Part shown: positions 44,541 to 53,372 of the stretch, piece after piece
Layout: the number at the start of each line of letters is the position of its first letter
How positions within the stretch are numbered: position 1 is the first letter of the stretch
Origin: CAYNFR01 sp964396595
GTDB lineage: Bacteria > Bacteroidota > Bacteroidia > Chitinophagales > Saprospiraceae
Reading direction: 5' to 3'
Assembly (NCBI GenBank): GCA_964396595.1
Contig: CAYNFR010000001.1
Location: 124,001 to 188,000, forward strand
DNA: 64,000 nucleotides
Program-made: the position numbers and the translations under genes
The notes under the pieces: model-generated
Told to the model about the DNA's origin: nothing
The model's input: the letters and a program-made list of their open reading frames with translations, nothing else
The model's database searches: none

Positions 44541-46031
44541 ATGGAAATGAACAAGTCTGCGAGGTGTCCGTATTATGTTATGCCATATCTATTCCTGACG
44601 TGGATGTGCTTGTGGTGTTTGGTAATTTCCAATGACTTAACAGCACAGCGTGTGACGGTCTCGCCGGATATCAATATTCGCGGGACACAACTCTACTCTG
44701 TAATTGGTAGAATAGATGAAACCATCCTCTTTTTTCACGATAAAGCATCGACTAAAAAAGTCATACTCTATAATGATCAATTACAATATAAGAGTGAGCG
44801 CGAAATATCACTAGAAAATGACCGGGCGAACGTAGTCGAAGTAGTGCTGCTGGATACGGTATTCGGTGTGATTTATAACTTCCGTGACAAAGAAGTTCAA
44901 ACATATAGTTTCGCCACATTCAATAATAAAGCAGAGGCAGTATTTAATGATACTATTATTTCCACGCAGAGGGACTGGAGAAGTATGAGCCATAAGCCTA
45001 TTCTCTCTGAAGACCGGAAATTGTTATGCTTGTACTCAATTCTCAATTCCGATCAGATCAGAATAATCGTATATGACATGGTGAAGTGTCGCCTGCTTAG
45101 TCGTACAGATGTGTTGATAAAACAAACGAATCTCCAAGATGATGTCAGGGATATCAAGTTAACTAACAGGGGAGAAGTTGTCATCTTGGCTGAGATTAAT
45201 AATAGCCGCTCACAGAGAGAGCGTCATCTTGTTAATGTTTTTACTATTGATGCGAGATCCGGCGGCACCTATCATGAACAGTTTTCTCTGAAGAACTATG
45301 TCTGCGCTAATCTTGTCATGAGTGTCAATAATCATGAAGGCACTATTGGTATTGCCGGATTATGTGATGAAAAAAGAGATCAAGAGAGTAGTTATTATAT
45401 GTGGATGAGCGGTAAGCCTGGCGATATGGCACAGAGTCCAGTGATTATGAAGCCTCTTGATAGACAGCTGATGTTTGAGATTTATGGAGACAAGAAAAAA
45501 TCGAGACTTCAGAGTTTTCTGGTAAACGATATCATTTGGCAAGAGAATGGTGAAGCTATAATGGTATTGGAAATGCAGGTTGATATGAATCGACGTATCA
45601 ACTCCGGCGGTACCATTGTTCAAAATAGATATAGACCATTTGGCAACTTATCGGAGTTCAGTGGATGGAGTGACCATTACCGCGAAGATATCGTACTATT
45701 AGCGCTCGATAAATCGGGTAAACTGAGATGGCATCAGGTTTTTTATAAAAAGCAGTTCTCACAAAATGACAACGGAGTTTACTCTTCTTACTTCAAGATG
45801 AGAACACCTAGCCGCATCAGGATTGTCTATAATGATGAAATTAAGGCTAACAGCACTGTTAGTGAGTATATATTCAATAGTCTAGGTGACTATAGGAGAA
45901 GCAGTGTCTTTAATACAGAATATCAAGGATTGAAACTTCGATTTACGGAAGCTATCCAGTTATCGTCATCTGAGATCTTAGTTCCTAGCCAATCAGCTTA
46001 CGCCTTAAACCTCGTCAAGATTGAGTATTGA
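44541..46031 (+). CDS. Secreted hypothetical protein
   Basis: This 496-residue protein has an N-terminal signal-like hydrophobic segment (about 14-33, ending near LTAQ). A long beta-rich domain with no recognised motif follows. Repeated strand-turn patterns such as RIDETILFFHDKAS, EREISLENDRANVV and KLRWHQVFYKKQFSQNDNG could suit a beta-propeller, but I cannot confirm this. It stands alone after the PH-domain genes. No T9SS sorting domain is visible, so it may be periplasmic or outer-membrane associated. Confidence 0.6.
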   Translation: MEMNKSARCPYYVMPYLFLTWMCLWCLVISNDLTAQRVTVSPDINIRGTQLYSVIGRIDETILFFHDKASTKKVILYNDQLQYKSEREISLENDRANVVEVVLLDTVFGVIYNFRDKEVQTYSFATFNNKAEAVFNDTIISTQRDWRSMSHKPILSEDRKLLCLYSILNSDQIRIIVYDMVKCRLLSRTDVLIKQTNLQDDVRDIKLTNRGEVVILAEINNSRSQRERHLVNVFTIDARSGGTYHEQFSLKNYVCANLVMSVNNHEGTIGIAGLCDEKRDQESSYYMWMSGKPGDMAQSPVIMKPLDRQLMFEIYGDKKKSRLQSFLVNDIIWQENGEAIMVLEMQVDMNRRINSGGTIVQNRYRPFGNLSEFSGWSDHYREDIVLLALDKSGKLRWHQVFYKKQFSQNDNGVYSSYFKMRTPSRIRIVYNDEIKANSTVSEYIFNSLGDYRRSSVFNTEYQGLKLRFTEAIQLSSSEILVPSQSAYALNLVKIEY

Positions 46032-46198
46032 CAGAAGCATCGTGTACTATTGCTACGGTCATTTTAGCGCTGAACAGGCATATTTGAGCTGAGCAAGACA
46101 ATAATTTATCTGCCGTCTCTTAAATATTAATAAGTTTTCATACTTTGGAGATTGAGTTATAATGTTACTCATCACTTGCGAGATCATAAAATACCAAC

Positions 46199-46654
46199 AT
46201 GAACTTTCTTCTTAAAAACACTCAACAAGTACTATTGTCAGCGGAAGATATTGTGAAACAATTTCGTGATGTCGTTAATAAAGCTTTCCATAAAAACGGT
46301 CTCTCGATATCTTACGACCAATGGCAGGTCTTGAGCGAGCTATCTACAAATCAAGGTATAAGTCAAAACAATCTTGCGGCAAATACCAAAAAAGAGCCAG
46401 CCTCAATATCTCGTATCTTAAAGCTATTGATAGAAAAGGACTTAGTCCTTAAAGTCGAAGATAAATTAAATAAACGCACCAATCGAATATATACCTCTGA
46501 GAAAGGTAAACAGATAGTCGCCAAGGGTGACTACCTATTTGAAGCCTTGGCTAAAAAAGGATTCCAGGGTGTTTATGATCAGGAAATCAATATGTTTGTT
46601 ACCATTCTCGGTAAAATAGAGACTAACCTTGGAAAAAAAATAAACAAAGAGTAG
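46199..46654 (+). CDS. MarR-family transcriptional regulator
   Basis: This 151-residue protein is a winged-helix MarR protein. ISYDQWQVLSELSTNQGISQNNLAA (about 38-62) forms the first helices, EPASISRILKLLIEKDLVLK is the recognition helix and wing start, and RTNRIYTSEKGKQIV (about 95-109) is the wing. MarR proteins are dimeric regulators that respond to small molecules. The target genes are unknown; no obvious effector gene is adjacent. Confidence 0.9.
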   Translation: MNFLLKNTQQVLLSAEDIVKQFRDVVNKAFHKNGLSISYDQWQVLSELSTNQGISQNNLAANTKKEPASISRILKLLIEKDLVLKVEDKLNKRTNRIYTSEKGKQIVAKGDYLFEALAKKGFQGVYDQEINMFVTILGKIETNLGKKINKE

Positions 46655-46717
46655 ATAAGAGTCAGTAGGCTAACAGGACTTATCTATCTCAAATAAGGAA
46701 AATAATACTTCATATTG

Positions 46718-46749
46718 TTGATTCTAAATCCGAAGTAAATATATATTTG
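46718..46749 (+). promoter_or_regulatory. Promoter of tRNA-Val
   Basis: TTG at 46718-46720 and TATATTTG at 46742-46749 are separated by 21 bases. This matches the Bacteroidota promoter pattern (-33 TTG, -7 TAnnTTTG) and lies 16 bases before the tRNA. Confidence 0.7.
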
Positions 46750-46764
46750 CACTCCGCTTGATTC

Positions 46765-46839
46765 GGGCGATTAGCTCAGTTGGTTCAGAGCACCTCGTTT
46801 ACACCGAGGGGGTCGGGAGTTCGAGTCTCTCATCGCCCA
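46765..46839 (+). tRNA. tRNA-Val (anticodon TAC)
   Basis: The 75-base cloverleaf has an acceptor stem GGGCGAT/ATCGCCC, a D arm TAGCTCAGTTGGTTCAGAGCA-like, an anticodon loop TTTACAC (anticodon TAC) and a T arm with TTCGAGT. The discriminator base is A and CCA is not encoded. A terminator follows directly. Confidence 0.95.
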
Positions 46840-46845
46840 CGTAAG

Positions 46846-46877
46846 AAAAGAGTTCTTATCACAAGAACTCTTTTTTA
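46846..46877 (+). terminator. Terminator after tRNA-Val
   Basis: GAGTTCTT and AAGAACTC form an 8-base-pair stem with a 5-base loop. It is preceded by AAAA and followed by TTTTTTATTTT. Confidence 0.85.
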
Positions 46878-47009
46878 TTTTATATGGGTTAACATTAGTA
46901 TTTAGTATAGGCCGGATCTTTACAGCCAATCCTGCTAGAATATACTTAAATGATAGAATTTGATATGATAGAACTTGGAGTGTTTATTTCAAGGACTATC
47001 ATCTTTATA

Positions 47010-47441
47010 TCAGAAATTCAACAGGGCTAAATATTCATTCTCCTTGTCACGCATTTTTTGTTTGTCTTCATCTGAGTGGTCATCATAACCCAATAGATGA
47101 AGGCATCCATGAATGATAACCCTACTCAGTTCTTCCCTTCTACTGACATTATTTTGCTCAGCATTTTCTTCAACCCGATCTATGCTGATGTAAAGCTCTG
47201 CGACGATCGGATCGTATTTATAACCGAAGGTCAATATGTCTGTATAATAATCATGGTCAAGGTGCTTCTTATTAAGCGATAGCAAGGCCTCGTCACTACA
47301 GAAAATGATCGATATTGATTCTAGTTGTCCTTCTTCTAACGATACTACTCGATCAATGCATTGTTGATATGCCGACTGATCAAGATCCTGCTCCGGCACA
47401 TCATCCCAATAAAATTGAATCTTATCAGTGAGCTTGGTCAT
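47010..47441 (-). CDS. ybeY: Endoribonuclease YbeY (rRNA maturation)
   Basis: This 143-residue protein carries the metal-binding motif HGCLHLLGYDDH (about residues 111-122), the hallmark of YbeY, plus YTDILTFGY near 63-71. It processes the 3' end of 16S rRNA and takes part in ribosome quality control. Its start overlaps the end of the HATPase gene by 17 bases, and both follow the DUF4175 gene. Confidence 0.92.
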   Translation of the reverse strand: MTKLTDKIQFYWDDVPEQDLDQSAYQQCIDRVVSLEEGQLESISIIFCSDEALLSLNKKHLDHDYYTDILTFGYKYDPIVAELYISIDRVEENAEQNNVSRREELSRVIIHGCLHLLGYDDHSDEDKQKMRDKENEYLALLNF

Positions 47442-47838
47442 TTAAGTGAAAGCATATTTCTACTGTTCTACCATTATCATGGTAATGCAGATCATCTGAA
47501 AGCTGGCGCATCAAGAACACCCCCCTGCCTCCGCAGCAGCAGAGTTTGTCGGGCTGAGTAGGATCCGGAACAGAATCGGGATCAAATCCCTCTCCTTCAT
47601 CTGATACTTTAAAGACTATAGTGCACTGAGATTTTATCATGTTGATTTTAACGAGCTTCGACTCGTCATTCTTATTACCATGTATGATGGCATTGTTCAC
47701 TGCTTCGGTAAGGGAGATAAGTATATCCGGAAATTTTTCTTGGCAGATGTTATAGTTGTCCACGAGCATATTTACAAATTCCTCAATTTGATAAACGCTC
47801 TTAGCACACGAAGGGAGGGTCAATAACTGTTCAGTCAT
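47425..47838 (-). CDS. RsbW-like ATP-binding (GHKL) protein
   Basis: This 137-residue single-domain ATPase has the N box EAVNNAIIHGNK (about 45-56), a G1 region DEGEGFDP (about 81-88) and a G2 region GGRGVFLMRQL (about 103-113). It belongs to the anti-sigma-factor serine-kinase family (RsbW/SpoIIAB type). Its partners are unknown; no anti-anti-sigma gene is next to it. It overlaps ybeY by 17 bases and begins 6 bases after the DUF4175 stop codon. Confidence 0.85.
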   Translation of the reverse strand: MTEQLLTLPSCAKSVYQIEEFVNMLVDNYNICQEKFPDILISLTEAVNNAIIHGNKNDESKLVKINMIKSQCTIVFKVSDEGEGFDPDSVPDPTQPDKLCCCGGRGVFLMRQLSDDLHYHDNGRTVEICFHLNDQAH

Positions 47839-47844
47839 GAATCT

Positions 47845-50800
47845 TTATTGAGGTTGTTTCAAATTCTTATAATAATCGTCAACGAGTTGTCTGTAATAGG
47901 GTCTTAGTTGGGGTGATACGTATTTATATTGTTCAAGCACAGCCTTTCGGTCTTTCAAATATTGTTCCAATGATGGCGGCAGTTTCCGAGGCGTATCCTG
48001 AGCTGACTCTGATTGACGCTGATCGTCATATTCTCTTTCACGCTGCGCCCTATCTGCATCGAGAAGTCTTGTCATGATATTCTGTTGACGTTTCATCATC
48101 TCGCTATCAAGTCGTTTATTAACAAGATCTATTTCTTGTTTATTCATTTCATCGATAATCTGTTGAAGATTATCATCAAACCCCTGCCCAAGCTCTTGTT
48201 GAGATTTTCTCAAGTCCTCCAATGCTTTGCGCATAGCTGCTTGCTTTGCTGCTGCCTCGGCGAAATCCTTTGAAGAGTTACCTTTGCCCTCTTTCATTTT
48301 TTCCATCATCTCCTGAAGCTTTTCGTCCATACCTTCCTGGCCCTCGCTTATTTTGTCCATTGGGACATTGCCATCACTGCCTGAGCTATCTCCGGGCTTC
48401 TGACACATCTGAGAACCTGACATCATACTGGCCATCTGCTCCTGCATCTGCTTCATAGCTTCACTCAGCATCAAGGCAAGATCATTGAGATTTTTCATGG
48501 TACTGCGTTGCTCTTGGCTTGCTTCTGGTTTTTTGCGATCTTCTAAGTTGTAGAGGCTCGCCTTAATGTGTCCCTTAATATCTGTTACTTTCTCTATAAC
48601 AAATGTCTCTAGTTGTGCCTGTCTTTTACTGAGGGCGATAAGCGTATCTTCGACGATTTTAAAATCATCCTGTAATTTTTTATGGTCTTTGACAAGAGCG
48701 ACATATCTCGGAGTGTTAATGACGGCACGGCTGACATCTGTTATTAAATCCTCCTGGGTAAAGGATAGGTTAACCAGATTTTCAAGTAGTTGTCTTAAGG
48801 TCTTTATATCTTCTGCCATTTGATCTTGCTCCCCGGACATCATCTGTTGTTGCATCTGACTGGCCATTTTCTTCATTTTTTGGGAAGCGCTTTTTTGGCT
48901 ATCTGAAGCTTTTTTATTCTCTTGTTTCTGTAGTTGGTCTTGTGCCTTATCCATGTCTTTGGCCGCATCTTTCATTTGCTCAGGCATGTCATTGGGGATG
49001 GGTTTCTTGAACTCCAGCTGATCATTTTTCTTATTGATATCCTCCATTTTCTTCTGGAGTTCTTCAAATTTTTCTTCTACTCCTTTTTGCTCATCACTTA
49101 ATTCTTCATTAGGCTTCTGCTCTTGTCTCGTCTCTTGACTCAATTGATCAAGTTTTTCAGCTAATTTTTCTAGCTCCTCAATAGATTCCTTGATTTCTTT
49201 TTCGACTTCCAATTGCTTGTATAATTCTCTGAGGCGCTCCATTTCTTTCTGGAGTTTTTCTTCATTTAATTGTCTGTTTTCGAGCATTTGGACAGTCTGG
49301 TCTTTGTTCAGCTCTTGCATCAATTGTCTGATTTGTTCCATCAATTCCTGCATTTCAGACTTTAGCGTTTCTTCGAATAGTTCTTGAATGCGTTCCTGTT
49401 TTTGGGTTATTTCGGGCGAGTTGTTGAGCTCATTGGCATTTTGCAGATTTTTTTCGTTGGCTTGTCGTGCTTCCTCGAGTTTTTCCTGAACTTGTTTCTG
49501 GCGTTCCATTAGCTTTTCGAGTTGCTTTTTGTCTTGCCAGTCCGGCTCTTTTTTTTGAAGTAGTTTTTCGCGTAGTTTCTGAAGTTCTTCACGAATTGCT
49601 TGAGACTCATCTATGGCCTCATCCAGCTTGTTTTTTACTTGTTCTTCATTAAGCTGTTCTTCAACTTTAAGTTCTTCCAGACTCTTCTTACGATGAGTCA
49701 TAGTTACAGTTCTGCTGGACTTAGCGCCTCTGATTCCGTCATTATCATATACCTCGAAGTAGTAACTAAAGCTATGACCAGGCTTAAGATTATATTTCTC
49801 TAAATCCAGTATGTAGGTATAGTCGGTCTGTCTTCTAATACTGAAAGGTATAGGCTCGTCCCCACTATGTAAATGTACTCCTTGTTCATCTAGCTGGTCG
49901 TAGTGAAATACTAATTTGGTCAATCCATAATCATCACTTGCTGAACCTACAAAGTAAAAAATATTGGCCGCAAGGCTATCATGAACCATTTCTACATCTA
50001 TTGCTGGATTCTCATCTCTAATGGCACGAAGGAAGAATTTAAGACTGTCTCCCTTTTCAACCCATTGATTAGATAAGACCAAAGAGTAGTCATGGTCCTT
50101 CATTATACGCTTATCAAATGTAAATCTCGTACTTCCTGATGGGCGCAGTGCAATCGCCTCTTCTTCATCAAAAATCAGAGAAATAGCATCTGTGCTTCTG
50201 GTATTAAAGACCCATTGTAGCTGTGTGCCTTCAGGTACCGATAAATCTCCAATGTTCGATATTGACTCTGCTGAACGACCTGTATGTTTCGGAAAATTGA
50301 GTCTGACGTCGAAGTTGAGTACTTTGGGCTTTGACAAGACTTTTAAGGTTTTACTGCCGGATCGTGCACGCGTTGAGTAAATCTCAAATGGCGTATCCTT
50401 ACGGACGTTGTTAAATACATAGGAAAAACGATCCTTCGCGTCCTTGGTCATGCGGTATTCGTAGTCATCAACTTTAATGAACAGATCATTCGGTAGTTGA
50501 TCGCCTTCTACATTGACCAAGAGCTCGTAATTGTCATATTGGACGGTCTCTAACTTGTCATTAGCAATAAGTATGGTAAATGGTGCAGGACGATCAAACT
50601 CTTTATCATTGTTAATAATCCGATAAGCACTGTCTGTTATTAAACTAGGAGCAGCGAATAACATGAATATCAACATCAATAATGGAGGCAAAGCATATCT
50701 GAGATATTTTTTGTTTTCGGACAGGTCGATTGCACTAGTAAATGGTACGAGCTTGATTTCGTCCGCTTTCTGATCTATACCCGCCAGGATTAGTTGATTA

Positions 50801-51177
50801 TTGTCTGTCGCCGCCGCAGCACCTCTGAGTTGCAATATGTTCAGCAACTTATCTTCTACATTGTTGAAGTGCTTGCCGATAATTCTTGATGCTTCATCAT
50901 GGGTCAATACCTTGCCCAATTTAAAATAGCTTGCCAAAGGAGCTAGCACCAAGCCTATAAATACCGCAGAGAATACGAGCAAATATGAAAAGAAGAGCGT
51001 TTTGCGCCCGAAAGTAGAGAGATAAAATTGACTCTCTAACACAGCGTATACGATAAAAAGACCGACACATACGGCTACACTTACGAGCACCCCCCTTAAT
51101 AACTGGTTGATGTAATATTTACGAATAAACCTATCTAATCGATTAAGCAATAATTCGTAGCTAGAATACTCTCCCAT
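47845..51177 (-). CDS. DUF4175-family large membrane/coiled-coil protein
   Basis: This 1110-residue protein has membrane segments near 28-48, 60-82 and 155-175. A beta-rich periplasmic region follows (about 190-495), then a very long Glu/Gln/Lys-rich coiled coil (about 500-1050, with MERQKQVQEKLEEARQ-type heptads and Met/Gln-rich stretches near 770-790 and 920-950). The overall layout matches DUF4175, common and of unknown function in Bacteroidota. It heads an operon with the RsbW-like protein and YbeY. The Gln/Glu-rich composition is normal for the family. Confidence 0.85.
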   Translation of the reverse strand: MGEYSSYELLLNRLDRFIRKYYINQLLRGVLVSVAVCVGLFIVYAVLESQFYLSTFGRKTLFFSYLLVFSAVFIGLVLAPLASYFKLGKVLTHDEASRIIGKHFNNVEDKLLNILQLRGAAAATDNNQLILAGIDQKADEIKLVPFTSAIDLSENKKYLRYALPPLLMLIFMLFAAPSLITDSAYRIINNDKEFDRPAPFTILIANDKLETVQYDNYELLVNVEGDQLPNDLFIKVDDYEYRMTKDAKDRFSYVFNNVRKDTPFEIYSTRARSGSKTLKVLSKPKVLNFDVRLNFPKHTGRSAESISNIGDLSVPEGTQLQWVFNTRSTDAISLIFDEEEAIALRPSGSTRFTFDKRIMKDHDYSLVLSNQWVEKGDSLKFFLRAIRDENPAIDVEMVHDSLAANIFYFVGSASDDYGLTKLVFHYDQLDEQGVHLHSGDEPIPFSIRRQTDYTYILDLEKYNLKPGHSFSYYFEVYDNDGIRGAKSSRTVTMTHRKKSLEELKVEEQLNEEQVKNKLDEAIDESQAIREELQKLREKLLQKKEPDWQDKKQLEKLMERQKQVQEKLEEARQANEKNLQNANELNNSPEITQKQERIQELFEETLKSEMQELMEQIRQLMQELNKDQTVQMLENRQLNEEKLQKEMERLRELYKQLEVEKEIKESIEELEKLAEKLDQLSQETRQEQKPNEELSDEQKGVEEKFEELQKKMEDINKKNDQLEFKKPIPNDMPEQMKDAAKDMDKAQDQLQKQENKKASDSQKSASQKMKKMASQMQQQMMSGEQDQMAEDIKTLRQLLENLVNLSFTQEDLITDVSRAVINTPRYVALVKDHKKLQDDFKIVEDTLIALSKRQAQLETFVIEKVTDIKGHIKASLYNLEDRKKPEASQEQRSTMKNLNDLALMLSEAMKQMQEQMASMMSGSQMCQKPGDSSGSDGNVPMDKISEGQEGMDEKLQEMMEKMKEGKGNSSKDFAEAAAKQAAMRKALEDLRKSQQELGQGFDDNLQQIIDEMNKQEIDLVNKRLDSEMMKRQQNIMTRLLDADRAQREREYDDQRQSESAQDTPRKLPPSLEQYLKDRKAVLEQYKYVSPQLRPYYRQLVDDYYKNLKQPQ

Positions 51178-51539
51178 ATTCAGAAAATCTATTCATTAAT
51201 AGCTCTTGACAATCAAGCGACTACTCCAAGCGGTGACTAATAATGTCTAAAGCTATGGTTTCTTTTAATACCGATCAAGTCTTGCAACATAGACCTTGAA
51301 CTAATCTACACAAAATTTCGGGATAATTTTCATCTTTGACTTTGTATTCGAGCGTATCAATTCAGAGTTATCATGGATTGCTCAATATTCTCTATCACGC
51401 TATGATCAAAAATAGATCGTGTTAAGAGATATTCGGCTAAGACAAATGACTATCTTTCAATCAGAAATTTAAGCTTATCAAAAAGGTAATTCTATATTGT
51501 CGTGTTGTCAAAAAAGAACATCTAGCGGTCGTAAAACGA
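51178..51539. other. Intergenic region between divergent DUF4175 and NAD kinase genes
   Basis: This 362-base AT-rich stretch must hold promoters for both divergent genes. The NAD kinase frame is open here from 51450, and the part from about 51477 encodes residues that look like the true NAD kinase N-terminus. I see no other gene, no strong terminator and no clear repeat. Confidence 0.6.
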
Positions 51540-52361
51540 GTGATAGATTGTCTTAACAAGAAAGGACTAAAAATCTACACCAACGATACGCTACATGATT
51601 TTCTATCATCCCGCGACCAGATAGAACATATCGAGGGTATGGTCAATGCTGATAATATCCGCAAAACACCCTTAGACTGCATGATAACACTGGGTGGTGA
51701 TGGAACTATACTCGGTGCCGTAACATTAATCGGCTCACTTCAATTACCCATACTCGGTATTAATCTGGGAAGATTAGGATTTTTATCATCCGTGGAGAGC
51801 CATATGATCGACGATGCCGTTGACAAACTCGTAAGCGGACACTATCGTATCGAATCAAGATCAATGCTATTCCTTCAGTCAGAACCCGATCTCTTTGCTA
51901 ATACCCCCTTTGCTCTTAATGATTTCACACTTCACAAGCGCGATACGTCGTCAATGATTACGATACACACCTACATTGACGGACAATATCTGACCTCTTA
52001 TTGGGCTGACGGTGTCATCATCGCCACACCGACAGGTTCCACGGGATATTCATTGAGCTGCGGTGGGCCTATAGTCTTTCCGACAGCGCGCAATATTATT
52101 ATAACCCCTGTAGCTCCTCACAATCTTAATGTAAGGCCCCTAGTAGTCGATGATGCTTCTGTCTTGTCATTTGAACTTGAAGGTAGAAGTAAGTACTTCT
52201 TATGTACGCTAGATTCGCGATACGAGGCCATTACGACAAAACATAAAATAGCCATAAAAAGAAACTCCTTCGATACACGACTTATCATATTAAACGGACA
52301 TAACTATCTGAACACGCTTCGAGAGAAACTTTCCTGGGGTGCAGATCAGCGCAACTATTGA
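51540..52361 (+). CDS. nadK: NAD kinase (start uncertain; N-terminus probably extends upstream)
   Basis: This call of 273 residues starts at a GTG and has the NAD kinase motifs GGDGT (ITLGGDGTILGA, about 50-61), LGRLGFLS, NDFTLHK and ATPTGSTGYSLSCGGPI (about 161-177). It makes NADP from NAD and ATP. The GTG start would remove the first beta strand and helix. In the same frame 51477-51539 encodes KKVILYCRVVKKEHLAVVKR, which matches the usual start of the family, but no ATG, GTG or TTG lies there. An ATC at 51477 sits where ATG is expected. So the protein is probably about 294 residues with a non-standard start, or the start codon is a sequence error. Confidence 0.88.
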   Translation: MIDCLNKKGLKIYTNDTLHDFLSSRDQIEHIEGMVNADNIRKTPLDCMITLGGDGTILGAVTLIGSLQLPILGINLGRLGFLSSVESHMIDDAVDKLVSGHYRIESRSMLFLQSEPDLFANTPFALNDFTLHKRDTSSMITIHTYIDGQYLTSYWADGVIIATPTGSTGYSLSCGGPIVFPTARNIIITPVAPHNLNVRPLVVDDASVLSFELEGRSKYFLCTLDSRYEAITTKHKIAIKRNSFDTRLIILNGHNYLNTLREKLSWGADQRNY

Positions 52362-52503
52362 GACTTAACTCAGCCTTGCAACATTTATCAAAAAATAGAG
52401 CCCTAAGCCAAACATTTTGAACCTTCTTGGCGTATTATTTGATATCGAATAGAAATATTATTCACAAAAAGGAATTATATTAGTCCTAGCTATAAGACGG
52501 TAT

Positions 52504-53169
52504 ATGCAGGGTCAAAAGTCAGCTATTTATAATGAGTTCGCGGAAATAGAAGTTAACGACTATTACCGGATTATCAATTATTACCGCCGGCATTCTGATG
52601 AAATATCTCTATTGGACGAGATCGAATATCACTACTTACAATATCGTTATATCCAAGCATTATTTGAGACAGGAGCCTATGATGCTGTACTTTTTGAAGT
52701 TGACGAGTTGATTGAATACACCTTTCTTGAGGGGGTAGAATTTGAGGTGTCAAAAACCTTTGAAACACTGCTATATTATAAGGCAAGGTCACTGCGCAAT
52801 GTCATGCGTTATGATGAAGCACAAACGCTCTCAGAGCAGTTGCTGGCCATAGAGCCCCGTAACAAACGTTATGCGCGACTTCTCCAATCCATCGTCAAAG
52901 AAAAAATGAGCGATGGAGATAATGCTATGCGCCTTCTGGCCATAATATTTATTTTTAGTGCCATCATCATAAGTGCTAGTTATTGGTTAATCACGCTTAG
53001 CACTAATAAGGAACCTAAAGGCTATATCAGCCTCATCATTTTAACCAGCCCATGTATACTGGCGATGGTTGTTCTCGGTATAAGTTATGCCAGAGCAGAA
53101 ATTACGGCATATATTTTGATTAAGAAGATTATAAGCCAAGCAGCCAAAAAATCACAAGCGATTTCTTAA
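52504..53169 (+). CDS. Membrane protein with TPR-like helices (hypothetical)
   Basis: This 221-residue protein is helical in its first 140 residues, with a TPR-like motif (YKARSLRNVMRYDEAQTLSEQLLAIEPRNKRYARLL split over about 90-125). Two membrane segments follow (about 143-165 and 175-195) and a basic tail ends it. I do not recognise a family. It probably sits in the inner membrane with the helical domain in the cytoplasm. It stands alone between NAD kinase and tRNA-Cys. Confidence 0.65.
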   Translation: MQGQKSAIYNEFAEIEVNDYYRIINYYRRHSDEISLLDEIEYHYLQYRYIQALFETGAYDAVLFEVDELIEYTFLEGVEFEVSKTFETLLYYKARSLRNVMRYDEAQTLSEQLLAIEPRNKRYARLLQSIVKEKMSDGDNAMRLLAIIFIFSAIIISASYWLITLSTNKEPKGYISLIILTSPCILAMVVLGISYARAEITAYILIKKIISQAAKKSQAIS

Positions 53170-53200
53170 AACGACTCAAGTACGTAACAACAAATAAGAT

Positions 53201-53208
53201 TATATTTG
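53201..53208 (+). promoter_or_regulatory. -7 promoter element of tRNA-Cys
   Basis: TATATTTG, the same -7 sequence as for tRNA-Val, lies 28 bases before the tRNA. A TTG at the -33 position is not clear. Confidence 0.55.
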
Positions 53209-53236
53209 CAACCCATTAATAAAGTAGCATATTAAG

Positions 53237-53307
53237 GGTCGGGTGGCCGAGTGGTTAGGCAGAGGTCTGCAAAACCTTGTACGGCGGTTCGAATCCGCTC
53301 CCGACCT
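53237..53307 (+). tRNA. tRNA-Cys (anticodon GCA)
   Basis: The 71-base cloverleaf has an acceptor stem GGTCGGG/CCCGACC, an anticodon loop with GCA in AGGTCTGCAAAACCT, a T arm GGTTCGAATCC, and U as discriminator, as expected for tRNA-Cys. CCA is not encoded. Confidence 0.95.
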
Positions 53308-53310
53308 CAC

Positions 53311-53338
53311 AAAAAAACCCTCTTAGGAGGGTTTTTTT
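53311..53338 (+). terminator. Terminator after tRNA-Cys
   Basis: CCCTC/GAGGG with flanking A and T runs forms a stem with loop TTAG, followed by seven T residues. The A run on the other side would also work for the convergent gene, so it may be bidirectional. Confidence 0.85.
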
Positions 53339-53372
53339 ATCTATATATAGGCTATATGTATTCTGTCTTCCT

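Noticed and set aside
48013..49803. Many plus-strand ORFs opposite the DUF4175 coiled coil
   Set aside because: The Glu/Gln/Lys-rich coding strand gives Leu/Phe/Ser-rich open frames on the opposite strand; this is a composition effect.
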